Assembly (NCBI RefSeq): GCF_002117445.1
Contig: NZ_CP019937.1
Location: forward strand, 931,501 to 995,500
Direction of reading: 5' to 3'
Origin: Ketogulonicigenium robustum
GTDB lineage: Bacteria > Pseudomonadota > Alphaproteobacteria > Rhodobacterales > Rhodobacteraceae
DNA: 64,000 bases
The notes below the pieces were generated by a model. The model saw only the letters and a program-made list of their open reading frames with translations, searched no databases and was not told the DNA's origin. Of the stretch, positions 29,515 through 37,856 are shown in pieces (positions within the stretch are counted from its first letter, which is position 1; every line of letters begins with the position of its first letter). The translations under genes and the position numbers were made by a program.

Positions 29515-31020
29515 ATGGCAGATCACAACGACGCTTGCGATTGGTACGGCGAGCGGCTGACAAAAAACTAACTACGTCGGCGGCGATCACGCCGAAGTTT
29601 GCTGCTGGGGGCGGGTGGATTGAATGGTGCGGGCGTTCTGGGCGCAAGTCCGGCCTGTAATGCCCAACTGGACCAAGGCGTAGGGTACCGGACAAGCCGC
29701 GAACGCGGTGAAATCGTCATCCGGAAGGCCGATTTTCTGACAGTCGACGACGCGCTGGGTGGTCCAGAGGCGACTGAATTTCATGTGAAGCGCGGCGAGA
29801 TTGTTTCCATCGGCCCCCACCTTGCCATGCCCCCGGCACCGAGGAAATCGACGCCAGCCGCATGATCGTGATGCTCGAAACGCACTGGCAGAATCTGTGC
29901 CAGCCGGATGTGCAATATGCCGGCCCCTAGGCTCGCATAATTCCCAGCCTAACGCGCTTTCTTGCCTGCTATGATGCACGCCAGCGACATGTTGGCATTT
30001 GCCGAAGTGGTCACGCTGGCAACACTAACATGCACACGGATGGCCACCACACTATGTCTGTCGACACGATGAATGACGAAGTGCAGGCCCATGCCGATAG
30101 CGGCGTGCGGTCGCTGTTCACCTTTGGCCATCGCGACGGTTTACCCGCTGCGGAAGCCATCGATTTCGCGCTGGCCGAGGAGACGATGAAGACGTGGTTC
30201 GGCAGCGCCTCGCCGTTTCAGGGGTTGCTCGATTTCGGCTTCAACGGCCGCAGCCAGAAAACGCTGGGCAAGGAGGTATACAGCCGCGAGATGAACTGGG
30301 CCTTTGGCTACAACCTGATGACGGCGGTTCATGCAGGGCAGGGCAACTATTCCTTTGGGGTCGAGCAGGTTCGTGACTGGGGCTATTGGGGCCCGAAATC
30401 GCTGATCGTCCACGCCAAGCCCGAAGACCGCGTCGCGATGGCCGAGGCGAGGGCGTCGCTGTCGTATTCGGTGCATTCCGAACTGCGCTTGGGCAATTCC
30501 GGCTATATCGCGGAACAGATGGTGCATATGTTCAACGACGACGTGCGCGTGTCGCCGTCGTTTGGCGGCAATACGCTGGCGCCGATCGACATGTGCGAAT
30601 CCATGGCGACGGCGTTCTACATGGGCATCCCGCATACCGGCACCTCGACCGAGGGGCTTGTGCCCGTGAACTTCCCTGATGCCATCCGGATGGGCACAAT
30701 CAATGGCGCAAAGGCACTGGGTATCGCGGCCCCGCACCCGATCGATAACGTTGGGTAGACTTGACGACATCGATTTGGTGCGCGCCGACGACCTGATCAT
30801 GGTGCCCTATGGTTTTGTCGAGGGGATGATCGCCCGTAACGCCCGCGCGGCCAACCTCGACACCGTGATTATCGATAGCCGCATCATGAAGCGCGCTGGC
30901 AAGATCACAGGGCTGGATGTCGAGAAGATCATGGAAGATATCGCGCGCGAGACGTTTGATGCGCGCCGCTGCATCGGCGACGTATTCGCCCCCGCAGGTG
31001 ACACTGCGCCAAAGTTCTAA
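29515..31020 (+). pseudogene. Decayed Tat-exported amidohydrolase
   Basis: Several frames together resemble one metal-dependent amidohydrolase (chlorohydrolase/cytosine deaminase type). It starts at ATG 29515 behind AGAGGAG; after 18 codons an in-frame TAA (29569-29571) interrupts it. The same frame then continues with a twin-arginine signal (LRRRRSRRSLLLGAGGLNG) and IVIRKADFLTVDDALGG. A frameshift near 29835 leads to EIDASRMIVM and THWQNL, where the usual PGFVDTHxH metal site is damaged. The largest block, 30030-30758, holds SLFTFGHRDGL and PSFGGNTLAPIDM; another frameshift near 30750 leads to the C-terminal DTVIIDSRIMKRAGKITGLD. At least one nonsense codon, two frameshifts and a damaged active site make this a true pseudogene. 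Confidence 0.85.
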
Positions 31021-31047
31021 GCGTGCAATCTAAGCGTACCTTGGCAC

Positions 31048-31084
31048 AAAAAAAAGCGGGGCGGATTTACATCCGCCCCGCTTT
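31048..31084 (-). terminator. Rho-independent terminator of cspA
   Basis: A 14-bp perfect stem (AAAGCGGGGCGGAT at 31053-31066 with ATCCGCCCCGCTTT at 31071-31084) with a 4-base loop. On the minus strand it is followed by an unbroken T-run (the A-run at 31048-31055 on the plus strand). It lies about 20 bases beyond the cspA stop. Confidence 0.9.
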
Positions 31085-31103
31085 ATCCGCGAAAACGTGA
31101 CCC

Positions 31104-31310
31104 TTAGGCCAGTTCGAGGTTGATCGCCGATTCGCGGCCGTCACGGCCTTGTTCGATGTCGAACGAAACTTTTTGGCCGTCGTTCAGACCGGTCAGGCCC
31201 GAGCGTTGAACAGCCGAAATGTGCACGAAGATGTCTTTCGCGCCGGTTTCGGGTGCGATAAAGCCGAAGCCTTTGGTGGCGTTGAACCACTTGACGGTAC
31301 CATTGACCAT
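31104..31310 (-). CDS. cspA: Cold-shock domain protein (CspA family)
   Basis: The ATG at 31310 gives 68 residues starting [20 protein letters not shown]; another in-frame ATG at 31319 is directly against the AAGGA site and is too close to be used. The RNA-binding motifs RNP1 (KGFGFIAP) and RNP2 (DIFVHISAV) are intact. Such proteins bind single-stranded RNA/DNA and unwind RNA structure. The gene ends at a strong terminator and has about 320 bases of non-coding DNA upstream, which could include a long leader. Confidence 0.94.
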   Translation of the reverse strand: MVNGTVKWFNATKGFGFIAPETGAKDIFVHISAVQRSGLTGLNDGQKVSFDIEQGRDGRESAINLELA

Positions 31311-31633
31311 GGAACTCATTCCTTAAAAATGCCGCTAGCGTCGTGCAGCGGCCCTGCAAAGCTGAAAATGGAGAGCTGAGCCAGGCGGAACAGGTCGATC
31401 AACAGTGAATTGCAACGCCCTTATACAGGGTTATCGCGCATTAGCGAGGGGGTCTGACTAAAATCCCCCACCTTTCGGCGATGATAGCGCAATCTTGCTG
31501 AAATGCTGCGGTTTGCGGGGTGGCGCCGATAGGAACGCCCGCCCGCGCGCCAGTTTGGTGCGCGCGTGCGCGTCGAATCGCTACCTGCAGCCTTGCTGCC
31601 GGGAAAGCGCTGCACTTTCTAATTAAATGGTAT
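31311..31633. other. Intergenic region upstream of cspA
   Basis: About 320 bases between cspA and the CAU tRNA, both on the minus strand. It holds the cspA promoter and leader, and a short hairpin GCGCGCCA/TGGTGCGC around 31550-31570 in a GC-rich tract. I cannot select a -35/-10 pair with confidence. No gene is visible. Confidence 0.45.
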
Positions 31634-31709
31634 TGGTAGGCCCGGAGGGACTCGAACCCCCAACCAAAGCGTTATGAGCGCTCTGCTCTAACCATTGAGC
31701 TACAGGCCC
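31634..31709 (-). tRNA. tRNA with CAU anticodon, likely tRNA-Ile2
   Basis: The minus strand folds as a 76-base tRNA with encoded CCA. The acceptor GGGCCTG pairs with CGGGCCT with two wobbles, the D arm is AGCTCAATGGTTAGAGCA, and the loop CTCATAA gives anticodon CAU at 31674-31676. The D-arm and loop context resemble bacterial tRNA-Ile2 (C34 modified to lysidine by TilS to read AUA) more than the elongator or initiator tRNA-Met, but sequence alone does not exclude elongator Met. Confidence 0.9.
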
Positions 31710-31844
31710 CCGTGACGTCTACCTGCCGGGGTATGTGCCCCATCCGATAGGTTACGGCGGCCTTCGGGTCAAGTTGCTACTGGCTTCGTGCGGGCATCTG
31801 GGGTATCGGCGGGCGGGAAACGTCAGGGCAAGTCGGGGTGAGCC

Positions 31845-32894
31845 ATGAGCGATACGAACAGCAAACTAACCTATGCGTCCGCAGGCGTGGACATTGATGC
31901 GGGTAACGCCTTGGTCGAGCGGATTAAACCCGCCGCAGCGCGGACGCGGCGCGCAGGCACAATGGCGGGCCTTGGCGGGTTTGGCGCGCTGTTCGATTTG
32001 AAGGCGGCAGGGTATGACGACCCCATCTTGGTGGCGGCGACAGACGGTGTCGGAACCAAGCTGCGCATCGCGATTGATACCGGCCATCTGGATACCATCG
32101 GGATTGATCTGGTGGCCATGTGCGTGAACGATCTGGTCTGCCAAGGTGCCGAGCCGCTGCTGTTTCTGGATTACTTCGCCACCGGCAAGCTGTCGGTTGA
32201 CGAAGCTGCCCGCGTGATTGCGGGCATCGCCGATGGCTGCGCGGCATCGGGTTGCGCGCTGGTGGGCGGCGAGACGGCCGAGATGCCCGGCATGTATCAC
32301 GACGGCGACTTCGACCTTGCGGGCTTTGCCGTTGGCGCGATGGAACGGGGCGGGGCGCTGCCCGCAGGCGTTGCGGCCGGCGATGTGCTGCTGGGCCTTG
32401 CATCCGACGGGGTGCATTCGAACGGCTATTCGCTGGTTCGCAAAGTTGCCGAAAAGGCTGGGCTGGGCTGGAACGATCCGGCGCCGTTTGCCGATGCGCC
32501 ACTGGGGCAAGCGCTGCTCACGCCGACGCGCCTTTATGTGAAGCCGGTGCTAGGCGCGGTGCGCGCGGGCGGCGTGCACGCCTTGGCACATATCACAGGC
32601 GGCGGCTTGACCGAGAACCTGCCGCGCGTTCTGCCCGAGGGCATGGGCGCGACGATCGACCTGAACGCTTGGACACTGCCGCCCGTATTTGCGTGGCTGG
32701 GCGATGTGGGCGGGCTGGATCAAGCCGAGATGCTCAAGACATTCAACGCGGGCATCGGCATGGTTGTCGTGGTTGCGGCAGACCGCGCCGATGCGATTGC
32801 CGCGCAGCTGCGTGACGCGGGCGAGGCGGTCTATACCCTTGGCCACATCACCGAAGGCAGCGGCGTGGCCTATACGGGCACGCTGTCGGTATGA
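31845..32894 (+). CDS. purM: Phosphoribosylformylglycinamidine cyclo-ligase
   Basis: A 349-residue PurM (AIR synthetase). The start has [20 protein letters not shown], and signatures are GGFGALFDL near residue 45, [15 protein letters not shown] near residue 61, [19 protein letters not shown] near residue 98, and [12 protein letters not shown] near residue 141. It closes the imidazole ring of purine precursors using ATP. The purN start overlaps its stop by four bases (ATGA), so the two are coupled. Confidence 0.97.
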   Translation: MSDTNSKLTYASAGVDIDAGNALVERIKPAAARTRRAGTMAGLGGFGALFDLKAAGYDDPILVAATDGVGTKLRIAIDTGHLDTIGIDLVAMCVNDLVCQGAEPLLFLDYFATGKLSVDEAARVIAGIADGCAASGCALVGGETAEMPGMYHDGDFDLAGFAVGAMERGGALPAGVAAGDVLLGLASDGVHSNGYSLVRKVAEKAGLGWNDPAPFADAPLGQALLTPTRLYVKPVLGAVRAGGVHALAHITGGGLTENLPRVLPEGMGATIDLNAWTLPPVFAWLGDVGGLDQAEMLKTFNAGIGMVVVVAADRADAIAAQLRDAGEAVYTLGHITEGSGVAYTGTLSV

Positions 32895-33481
32895 AGCGCG
32901 TCGCCATCCTGATTTCGGGCGGCGGGTCGAACATGATGGCTTTGGTCCGCGCGATGGAGGGGGACTTCCCCGCGCGGCCGGCGCTGGTGCTGTCGAATGA
33001 TGAAACAGCAGGCGGTCTGCAAAAAGCGGCGGCCTTGGGGATTGCGACCGCCGTGGTCGACCATCGCCCCTATGGCAAAGACCGCGCGGCGTTCGAGGCG
33101 GCGATCCAGCAGCAGTTGCAATCGGCCGAGATCGACATTGTCTGTCTGGCAGGTTTCATGCGGATCTTGACCGACGGGTTTACCCGCCAGTGGGAAGGGC
33201 GGATGCTGAACATCCACCCCTCACTTTTGCCGGAATTCAAAGGGTTGCATACCCATGAACGCGCGATTGCGGCAGGTGTGCCCACCCATGGCTGCACCGT
33301 GCATCTGGTGACCGCAGCCTTGGATGACGGCCCGATTTTGGGGCAGGCGCGGGTGGATGTGGCGGCAGACGACACACCCGAAACGCTGGCGCAAAAGGTG
33401 CTGGTGCAAGAGCATCGCCTGTACCCCGCCGTGCTGCGCCGCTTTGCCGAAGGTGACATGCGACCCGTCTTTCTGGCGTGA
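32891..33481 (+). CDS. purN: Phosphoribosylglycinamide formyltransferase
   Basis: A 196-residue PurN. It begins [19 protein letters not shown] with the phosphate-binding GGGSN loop, and has the catalytic region [20 protein letters not shown] near residue 105 and the motif [20 protein letters not shown] near residue 133. It transfers a formyl group from 10-formyl-THF to GAR. It overlaps purM by four bases; the three purine genes of the window are split between two loci (purF at 11-12.6 kb, purMN here). Confidence 0.97.
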   Translation: MKRVAILISGGGSNMMALVRAMEGDFPARPALVLSNDETAGGLQKAAALGIATAVVDHRPYGKDRAAFEAAIQQQLQSAEIDIVCLAGFMRILTDGFTRQWEGRMLNIHPSLLPEFKGLHTHERAIAAGVPTHGCTVHLVTAALDDGPILGQARVDVAADDTPETLAQKVLVQEHRLYPAVLRRFAEGDMRPVFLA

Positions 33482-33561
33482 TGCCCTTTTACTTGCCGCT
33501 GCGATGGCCTATGCCTTGCCGCATATTTTAGCGAAGCGACTGAACAAGCGACGGCAAGCTG

Positions 33562-34731
33562 ATGAAAATTATCACGACGACCGCGGCGCTGGCCAGCTTT
33601 TGTGCCGAGGCTGCCAAGAACCCCTATGTGACGGTCGATACCGAATTTCTGCGCGAGCGGACCTATTACGCCAAGCTGTGTCTGGTGCAGCTGGCGTTTT
33701 CGGGGCCGCACGCCGACGCCGCTTTGGTCGACCCGCTGGCCGACGGCATCGATCTGGCACCGCTTTATGCGCTGTTTCGCGACACGAATGTGGTCAAGGT
33801 ATTCCACGCCGCGCGGCAGGACCTCGAGATTTTTTCGGTCGGGCAAGATTTGATCCCCGCGCCCTTGTTCGATACGCAGGTCGCCGCGATGGTCTGCGGT
33901 TATGGCGAGCAGGTCAGCTACGAGACGCTGGCCCGCAAGATCGCCAAGGCCGATATCGACAAGACCTCGCGCTTTACCGATTGGTCACGCCGCCCGCTGT
34001 CGGTCGCCCAGCAGGAATATGCGCTGGCCGACGTGACTCACCTGCGGCAGATCTACGAAAACCTTTCGGCCCAGATTGAAAAATCGGGCCGCGCTGCATG
34101 GGTGGCCGAGGAAATGAACATCCTCACCAACCCCGAGACCTATCGCGTCGACCCCGATCAAGCGTGGCTGCGAGTGAAAACGCGCACATCCTCACCGAAG
34201 TTTCTGGCCGTGATGCGCGAGCTGGCCAGGTTCCGCGAGGAATACGCCCAAGCGCAAGACGTGCCGCGCTCGCGCGTGTTCAAGGATGACGCGCTGCTCG
34301 AGCTGGCGTCGATGAAGCCCGCCAGCGAGGATGACCTGAGCGGCGCGCGCTTGCTGCTGCGCGAGGCCCGCCGCGGCCCGATCGCCGATGGTATTCTGGC
34401 CGCCGTCGCGCGCGCGCTGGCGCTGCGCCCCGACCAGATGCCGCGTCTGCCGTCCGAGAAGGAAAAAGACCTGCAGGTCAATCCGGCTTTGGCCGACCTG
34501 CTGCGCGTGCTGCTGAAAGCGCGCGCCGAAGGCGAAGGTGTGGCGCAAAAGCTGATCGCGTCGTCGGCGGAACTGGATGCGATTGCCGCAGGGCAGCGCG
34601 ATGTGCAGGCGCTGACCGGTTGGCGTTTGGCTTTGTTTGGGGATGATGCGCTGGCGCTGTGCCAAGGCAAAATCGCGCTGGCAGCCAAGGGGCAAAACGT
34701 GGTGACGATCCGTCTGGGCGAGGGGGCTTAA
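33562..34731 (+). CDS. rnd: Ribonuclease D
   Basis: A 389-residue protein with the DEDD exonuclease domain first: YVTVDTEFLRERTYYAKLCL near residue 20 (the first Asp-Glu pair), VFHAARQDLEIF near residue 80, and a C-terminal exonuclease motif with YALADVTHLRQIY near residue 153. An HRDC domain follows (FLAVMRELARFREEYAQ near residue 214). RNase D trims tRNA 3' ends. It starts about 80 bases after purN and is followed by sufE two bases after its stop. Confidence 0.95.
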   Translation: MKIITTTAALASFCAEAAKNPYVTVDTEFLRERTYYAKLCLVQLAFSGPHADAALVDPLADGIDLAPLYALFRDTNVVKVFHAARQDLEIFSVGQDLIPAPLFDTQVAAMVCGYGEQVSYETLARKIAKADIDKTSRFTDWSRRPLSVAQQEYALADVTHLRQIYENLSAQIEKSGRAAWVAEEMNILTNPETYRVDPDQAWLRVKTRTSSPKFLAVMRELARFREEYAQAQDVPRSRVFKDDALLELASMKPASEDDLSGARLLLREARRGPIADGILAAVARALALRPDQMPRLPSEKEKDLQVNPALADLLRVLLKARAEGEGVAQKLIASSAELDAIAAGQRDVQALTGWRLALFGDDALALCQGKIALAAKGQNVVTIRLGEGA

Positions 34732-34733
34732 CC

Positions 34734-35144
34734 ATGGCAACCCCCGCATTTGAAGAGGTCGTCGAGACATTTGCCTTTCTGGACGACTGGGAAGACCGCT
34801 ATCGCCACGTAATCGAGCTGGGGCGCGCCATGCCGCCCTTGGATGAAGCGCTGCGCGTGCCCGCCACCAAGGTCACGGGCTGCGCCAGCCAAGTCTGGAT
34901 TCACCCCGTCATCGCCGATGGCCGCTATCAGTTCGAGGGCGAAAGCGATGCGCTGATCGTGCGCGGGCTGATTGCCATTCTGGCTGCGCTGTATAACGGC
35001 GTGCCTTTGCAGGATGTGGCGAAAGTGGATGCAATGGCCGAATTCGACCGGATCGGCCTGCGCGAACACCTGTCGGCGCAACGATCGAACGGCCTGCGCG
35101 CGATGATTGAACGTATTCGTGAAGCGGCGGCTGCTGCAGCCTGA
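34734..35144 (+). CDS. sufE: SufE-family sulfur acceptor
   Basis: The ATG at 34734, two bases after the rnd stop and behind GAGGGGG, gives 136 residues. The SufE signature is complete: an N-terminal helix with FAFLDDWEDRYRHVIELGR, then VPATKVTGCASQVWIHPVI with the catalytic Cys near residue 49. SufE accepts persulfide sulfur from the cysteine desulfurase SufS for Fe-S cluster assembly. The other suf genes are not in this window, so this is a stand-alone copy. Confidence 0.93.
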   Translation: MATPAFEEVVETFAFLDDWEDRYRHVIELGRAMPPLDEALRVPATKVTGCASQVWIHPVIADGRYQFEGESDALIVRGLIAILAALYNGVPLQDVAKVDAMAEFDRIGLREHLSAQRSNGLRAMIERIREAAAAAA

Positions 35145-35174
35145 TGGCACGCGCCCCATGCGGGGCGCGTCGCT

Positions 35175-35534
35175 TTAGTCAGCCTTGACGCCCATGCGGT
35201 CTAGCATCGCGTGCATTTCGGCAATTTCCTTTTCCTGCGCATCGATGATCTGCTGCGCCAGCGCGCGCGTCTCGTCATCGGTGCCGTGCTCCAGCTCGAC
35301 CTTGGCCATGTCGATGGCCGATTGGTGGTGCGGGATCATCATCAGGATGAAGTCGGCATCGGGGTTGCCGGTCGATGGCATGTTGTCCATATCGGCCATC
35401 ATCGTATCCATCGCGGCCATATAGCCTTCCATCGCCATGTTCCCGTGGGCCGAATGGTCCATGGTTTGGGCAAGGGCGGGGGTGGCCAGCAACCCGATCA
35501 GAAGTGCGCCGGTGATGCGTTGCAAAGTCGTCAT
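35175..35534 (-). CDS. DUF305 periplasmic protein
   Basis: The ATG at 35534 gives 119 residues with a signal peptide (MTTLQRITGALLIGLLATPA). The mature part is very rich in Met and His, including GYMAAMDTMMADMDNMP and FILMMIPHHQSAIDMAKVE, the DUF305 signature. DUF305 proteins often lie near copper-handling genes and the Met/His content suggests metal binding, but the function is not established. It is downstream of another exported-protein gene on the same strand, with a gap of about 100 bases. Confidence 0.85.
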   Translation of the reverse strand: MTTLQRITGALLIGLLATPALAQTMDHSAHGNMAMEGYMAAMDTMMADMDNMPSTGNPDADFILMMIPHHQSAIDMAKVELEHGTDDETRALAQQIIDAQEKEIAEMHAMLDRMGVKAD

Positions 35535-35631
35535 TGGGGTATCCTCGTTATCCTTTGGGGTAGGATGCCTTGGAATGGGGCGGCTGTCCAGACACGTTTG
35601 GAAAAACCCAGTCACGTTTGGGAAAACGCGC

Positions 35632-36075
35632 CTAACGATCGCGAATCGCCAGCGGGATGGGTGCGATGCCGGGCATGACCAGTTCGGCGGCATCACTCGC
35701 GGGGGCTACAAAGTCGGCCTTCCAGCGGCCGACACGGGCGCTCGCCTCGGGGTTGTAGTTGAAGGTCAGTTGCAGTTTGTCTGGCACCGCCGCGCTGTCG
35801 ATAGGGGGGTAGGTGGCATCGCCGGCACGGATAAAAATCGCGCCTTCTGCAAGGGCCTGGTACAACGTTTCGCCCGAATAGCCCTGATAATCGGTCACAA
35901 ATTCAATTTCGACATGCAGGACGCCGTCGACGCGGTCGGCTTTCTTGACCTTGGCATAGGCGTGACCGCCTTCGGTGACAGCCATGCCGCTCTGCGAAAA
36001 GTCGATATCGGCTGCGGCGATCGTGGCAAAGCTGCCTACCAGCAAGGCGATGCCGAGGGTTTTAAGGATGTTCAT
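35632..36075 (-). CDS. Exported protein of unknown function
   Basis: The ATG at 36075 gives 147 residues with a signal peptide (MNILKTLGIALLVGSFATIA, cleavage after AAA). An in-frame ATG at 36093 is an alternative; GAAGG lies eleven bases before the shorter start, so I prefer that one. The mature part is beta-rich without cysteines, with KADRVDGVLHVEIEFVTDYQ and a C-terminal VMPGIAPIPLAIRDR. I do not recognise a family. It is divergent from the Ivy gene and shares strand with the DUF305 gene, so the three form a small set of exported proteins. Confidence 0.7.
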   Translation of the reverse strand: MNILKTLGIALLVGSFATIAAADIDFSQSGMAVTEGGHAYAKVKKADRVDGVLHVEIEFVTDYQGYSGETLYQALAEGAIFIRAGDATYPPIDSAAVPDKLQLTFNYNPEASARVGRWKADFVAPASDAAELVMPGIAPIPLAIRDR

Positions 36076-36255
36076 AAGACGGGAAACCTTCATCGATAGA
36101 CGCCACGCGTTCGGGCGGGACGCTGGCCGATACCGCGCCAATGTGACGTCAGTGTGACGCCCCGTTCGTCGGTGTTACGGAGATGTAACGCATGTTTTGC
36201 TTGCTGCCTGCACCGCGTTGCGCGCAGACTGCCCACAATCTGTTAGGAGGATGCC

Positions 36256-36699
36256 ATGCGCCTTGCTTCGCTTGCCCTTGTTCTGATGACCGCTGCCGCC
36301 AACGCACAGGATGCCCCGCGCACGCTAAGCACCTATCTGGCGGAACCCGAATGGGCCGCGCGTTTTGACAGGCTTTTTGCTGATATGTCCAAGCCTGACT
36401 GGCTCGCCCGCGCGACCGAGGGCGAGCAGGTCGATGTCACGCTGGACGGAAAACCGTTTTCGGTGCTGTTCGCATGCAAGCAGCACGACTGCGGTGCGCA
36501 TCAAATGGCGGTGCTGTTCGATAATGATACCATGTATGCCCTGCAGCTGGAAACCGACTACAACAGCCCCCACGAGGCGCTGACATGGCTGAACATCGGC
36601 GGCGGCCCCGAGAGTATCGACGGGAAAACCATTCTTTATGCCGCTATGACGGGCAGCCTGTTCAACCACCCGGACATGTTTGATTTTCCCGCTGAATGA
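36256..36699 (+). CDS. ivy: Ivy-like C-type lysozyme inhibitor
   Basis: A 147-residue exported protein behind AGGAGGATGCC, with a signal peptide (MRLASLALVLMTAAANAQ). It contains FACKQHDCGAHQMAVLF near residue 73; Ivy (inhibitor of vertebrate lysozyme) proteins carry CKPHDC at the loop that enters the lysozyme active site, held by a disulfide. Here the loop reads CKQHDC. The mature length of about 130 residues fits the family. It probably guards periplasmic peptidoglycan from lysozyme or lytic enzymes. The family call rests on this motif and the overall layout. Confidence 0.8.
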   Translation: MRLASLALVLMTAAANAQDAPRTLSTYLAEPEWAARFDRLFADMSKPDWLARATEGEQVDVTLDGKPFSVLFACKQHDCGAHQMAVLFDNDTMYALQLETDYNSPHEALTWLNIGGGPESIDGKTILYAAMTGSLFNHPDMFDFPAE

Positions 36700-36706
36700 C
36701 TGCTGA

Positions 36707-37760
36707 TTAGGTGGCCGGGTATTTGATCGCGGTTTGGCGTAGCCGTTCGGCAAAACCATAGATGTCGTCGAGGTGTTCGATCACCACGCGTTCCTCGGAA
36801 TCGCCATCGAAAAGGCCCAGATATTTCGTCGCGCGGTTGAAGTGCAGGCGCGCGATCGGGCGGCGGTTGTTATCGTCCGCCAATATGCCGCAATAGCTTT
36901 TCTGGTCGCGCATGCTGACCCGGCCAGGCTTGATGACCGAAGAGACGATCGCCTTGACGATCAAGAAACCCTCGACCTCGTCTTGCGTGGTGACAACATC
37001 GGTGTCGGGCACCTCGGGTTCATCGCGGATGTCGGCGCTGGTGTCGGTTGTGGCCAACGCCGACGACAGCCGATCCTGCACGGAATCGCGAATAATGTCG
37101 CGGAAGGCGGTTTTCACCAGACTGCGGTACTGGTCTAGAATGGCGGCTGTAAAGCGCCCTTCATGGACAGGGGACGCTAAAACGCGAACGAATTCATCTG
37201 TCGGATGTTCCATCTGTTTGACGAATTCGGATTTCAGGGCCGATGTATATTTCAATCGCTCGGCATTTGCGAGGATCCCGTCAACGTCGAATCCTGCCTT
37301 TTCGAATTTGCGCAATTCGGCCAGAACTTGGGCGTTCGGCTCGGTGATGTCGAAAGTGAAAAAGGGGCGTGTGTCCAGTTTGTTCGGCTCTTCAAGATCA
37401 CTGTAGAAGTGAAAAAAAACGACCATTGGTCAGAATTGCAAATTTGGCGCTGGTAACGGAAAAATAGCGATAAAGCTGCGCAAGATGGTTCTTGTCCAAC
37501 TGCGTACTGATAGGCTTGCATTCGATCAAAATGCGGATTTCACCATCCAATTTGATAGCGTAATCAACCTTTTCACCCTTTTTTCCGACAGCATCCGCTG
37601 TAAATTCAGGGATCACCTCGCCGGGGTTGAACACGTCGTAACCCATCGACTGAAGGAATGGCAATACGACCGCCGTTTTTACGGCCTCCTCGGTCAGCAT
37701 GGTATTTGCGTGTTCTTGCACCCGCTCGGTCAACACCTTGAGTGTCGCGTCGATAGACAT
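36707..37760 (-). pseudogene. HsdR-N-like nuclease (COG4748 type), frameshifted in an A8 tract
   Basis: Two minus-strand frames form one protein of about 350 residues. The first (37760 to 37398) has the PD-(D/E)xK nuclease core like the N-terminal domain of type I restriction subunits: GYDVFNPGEVIPEF, VDYAIK with Asp66, and ILIECKPI with Glu80 and Lys82. It ends early at a frameshift in eight A's (plus strand 37412-37419). With seven the reading is TNGRFFHFYSDLEEPNKLD and joins the second frame, which runs to 36707. Such stand-alone proteins are common and have no helicase motor; their role is unclear. No methylase or specificity subunit is nearby. It may be a recent mutation, a slippage-prone switch, or a homopolymer sequence error. 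Confidence 0.82.
37412..37419. repeat. Eight-base homopolymer at the nuclease frameshift
   Basis: A run of eight A's (T's on the coding minus strand) sits exactly where the HsdR-N-like gene changes frame. One base fewer restores the gene. Confidence 0.9.
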
Positions 37761-37856
37761 ATCCGGCCCTTTCGATTCTCATTGTGTCATCCTCGGAAAG
37801 TTATGGATCATCTGTCTACAGGAATTATCTGCGGCCCTGACTACCGTGGCGATTTT

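Noticed and set aside
29259-29660. 133-codon plus-strand frame over the start of the amidohydrolase pseudogene
   Set aside because: It overlaps the signal-peptide gene on the opposite strand and the real pseudogene frame, and has no recognisable features.
27326-31709. Mobile island with tRNA attachment sites
   Set aside because: No integrase, no transposase and no duplicated tRNA end were found, so an integrated element cannot be claimed; only an accessory pocket is reported.
36707-37760. Complete restriction-modification system
   Set aside because: Only a nuclease-like protein is present; no methyltransferase, specificity subunit or helicase domain is nearby.
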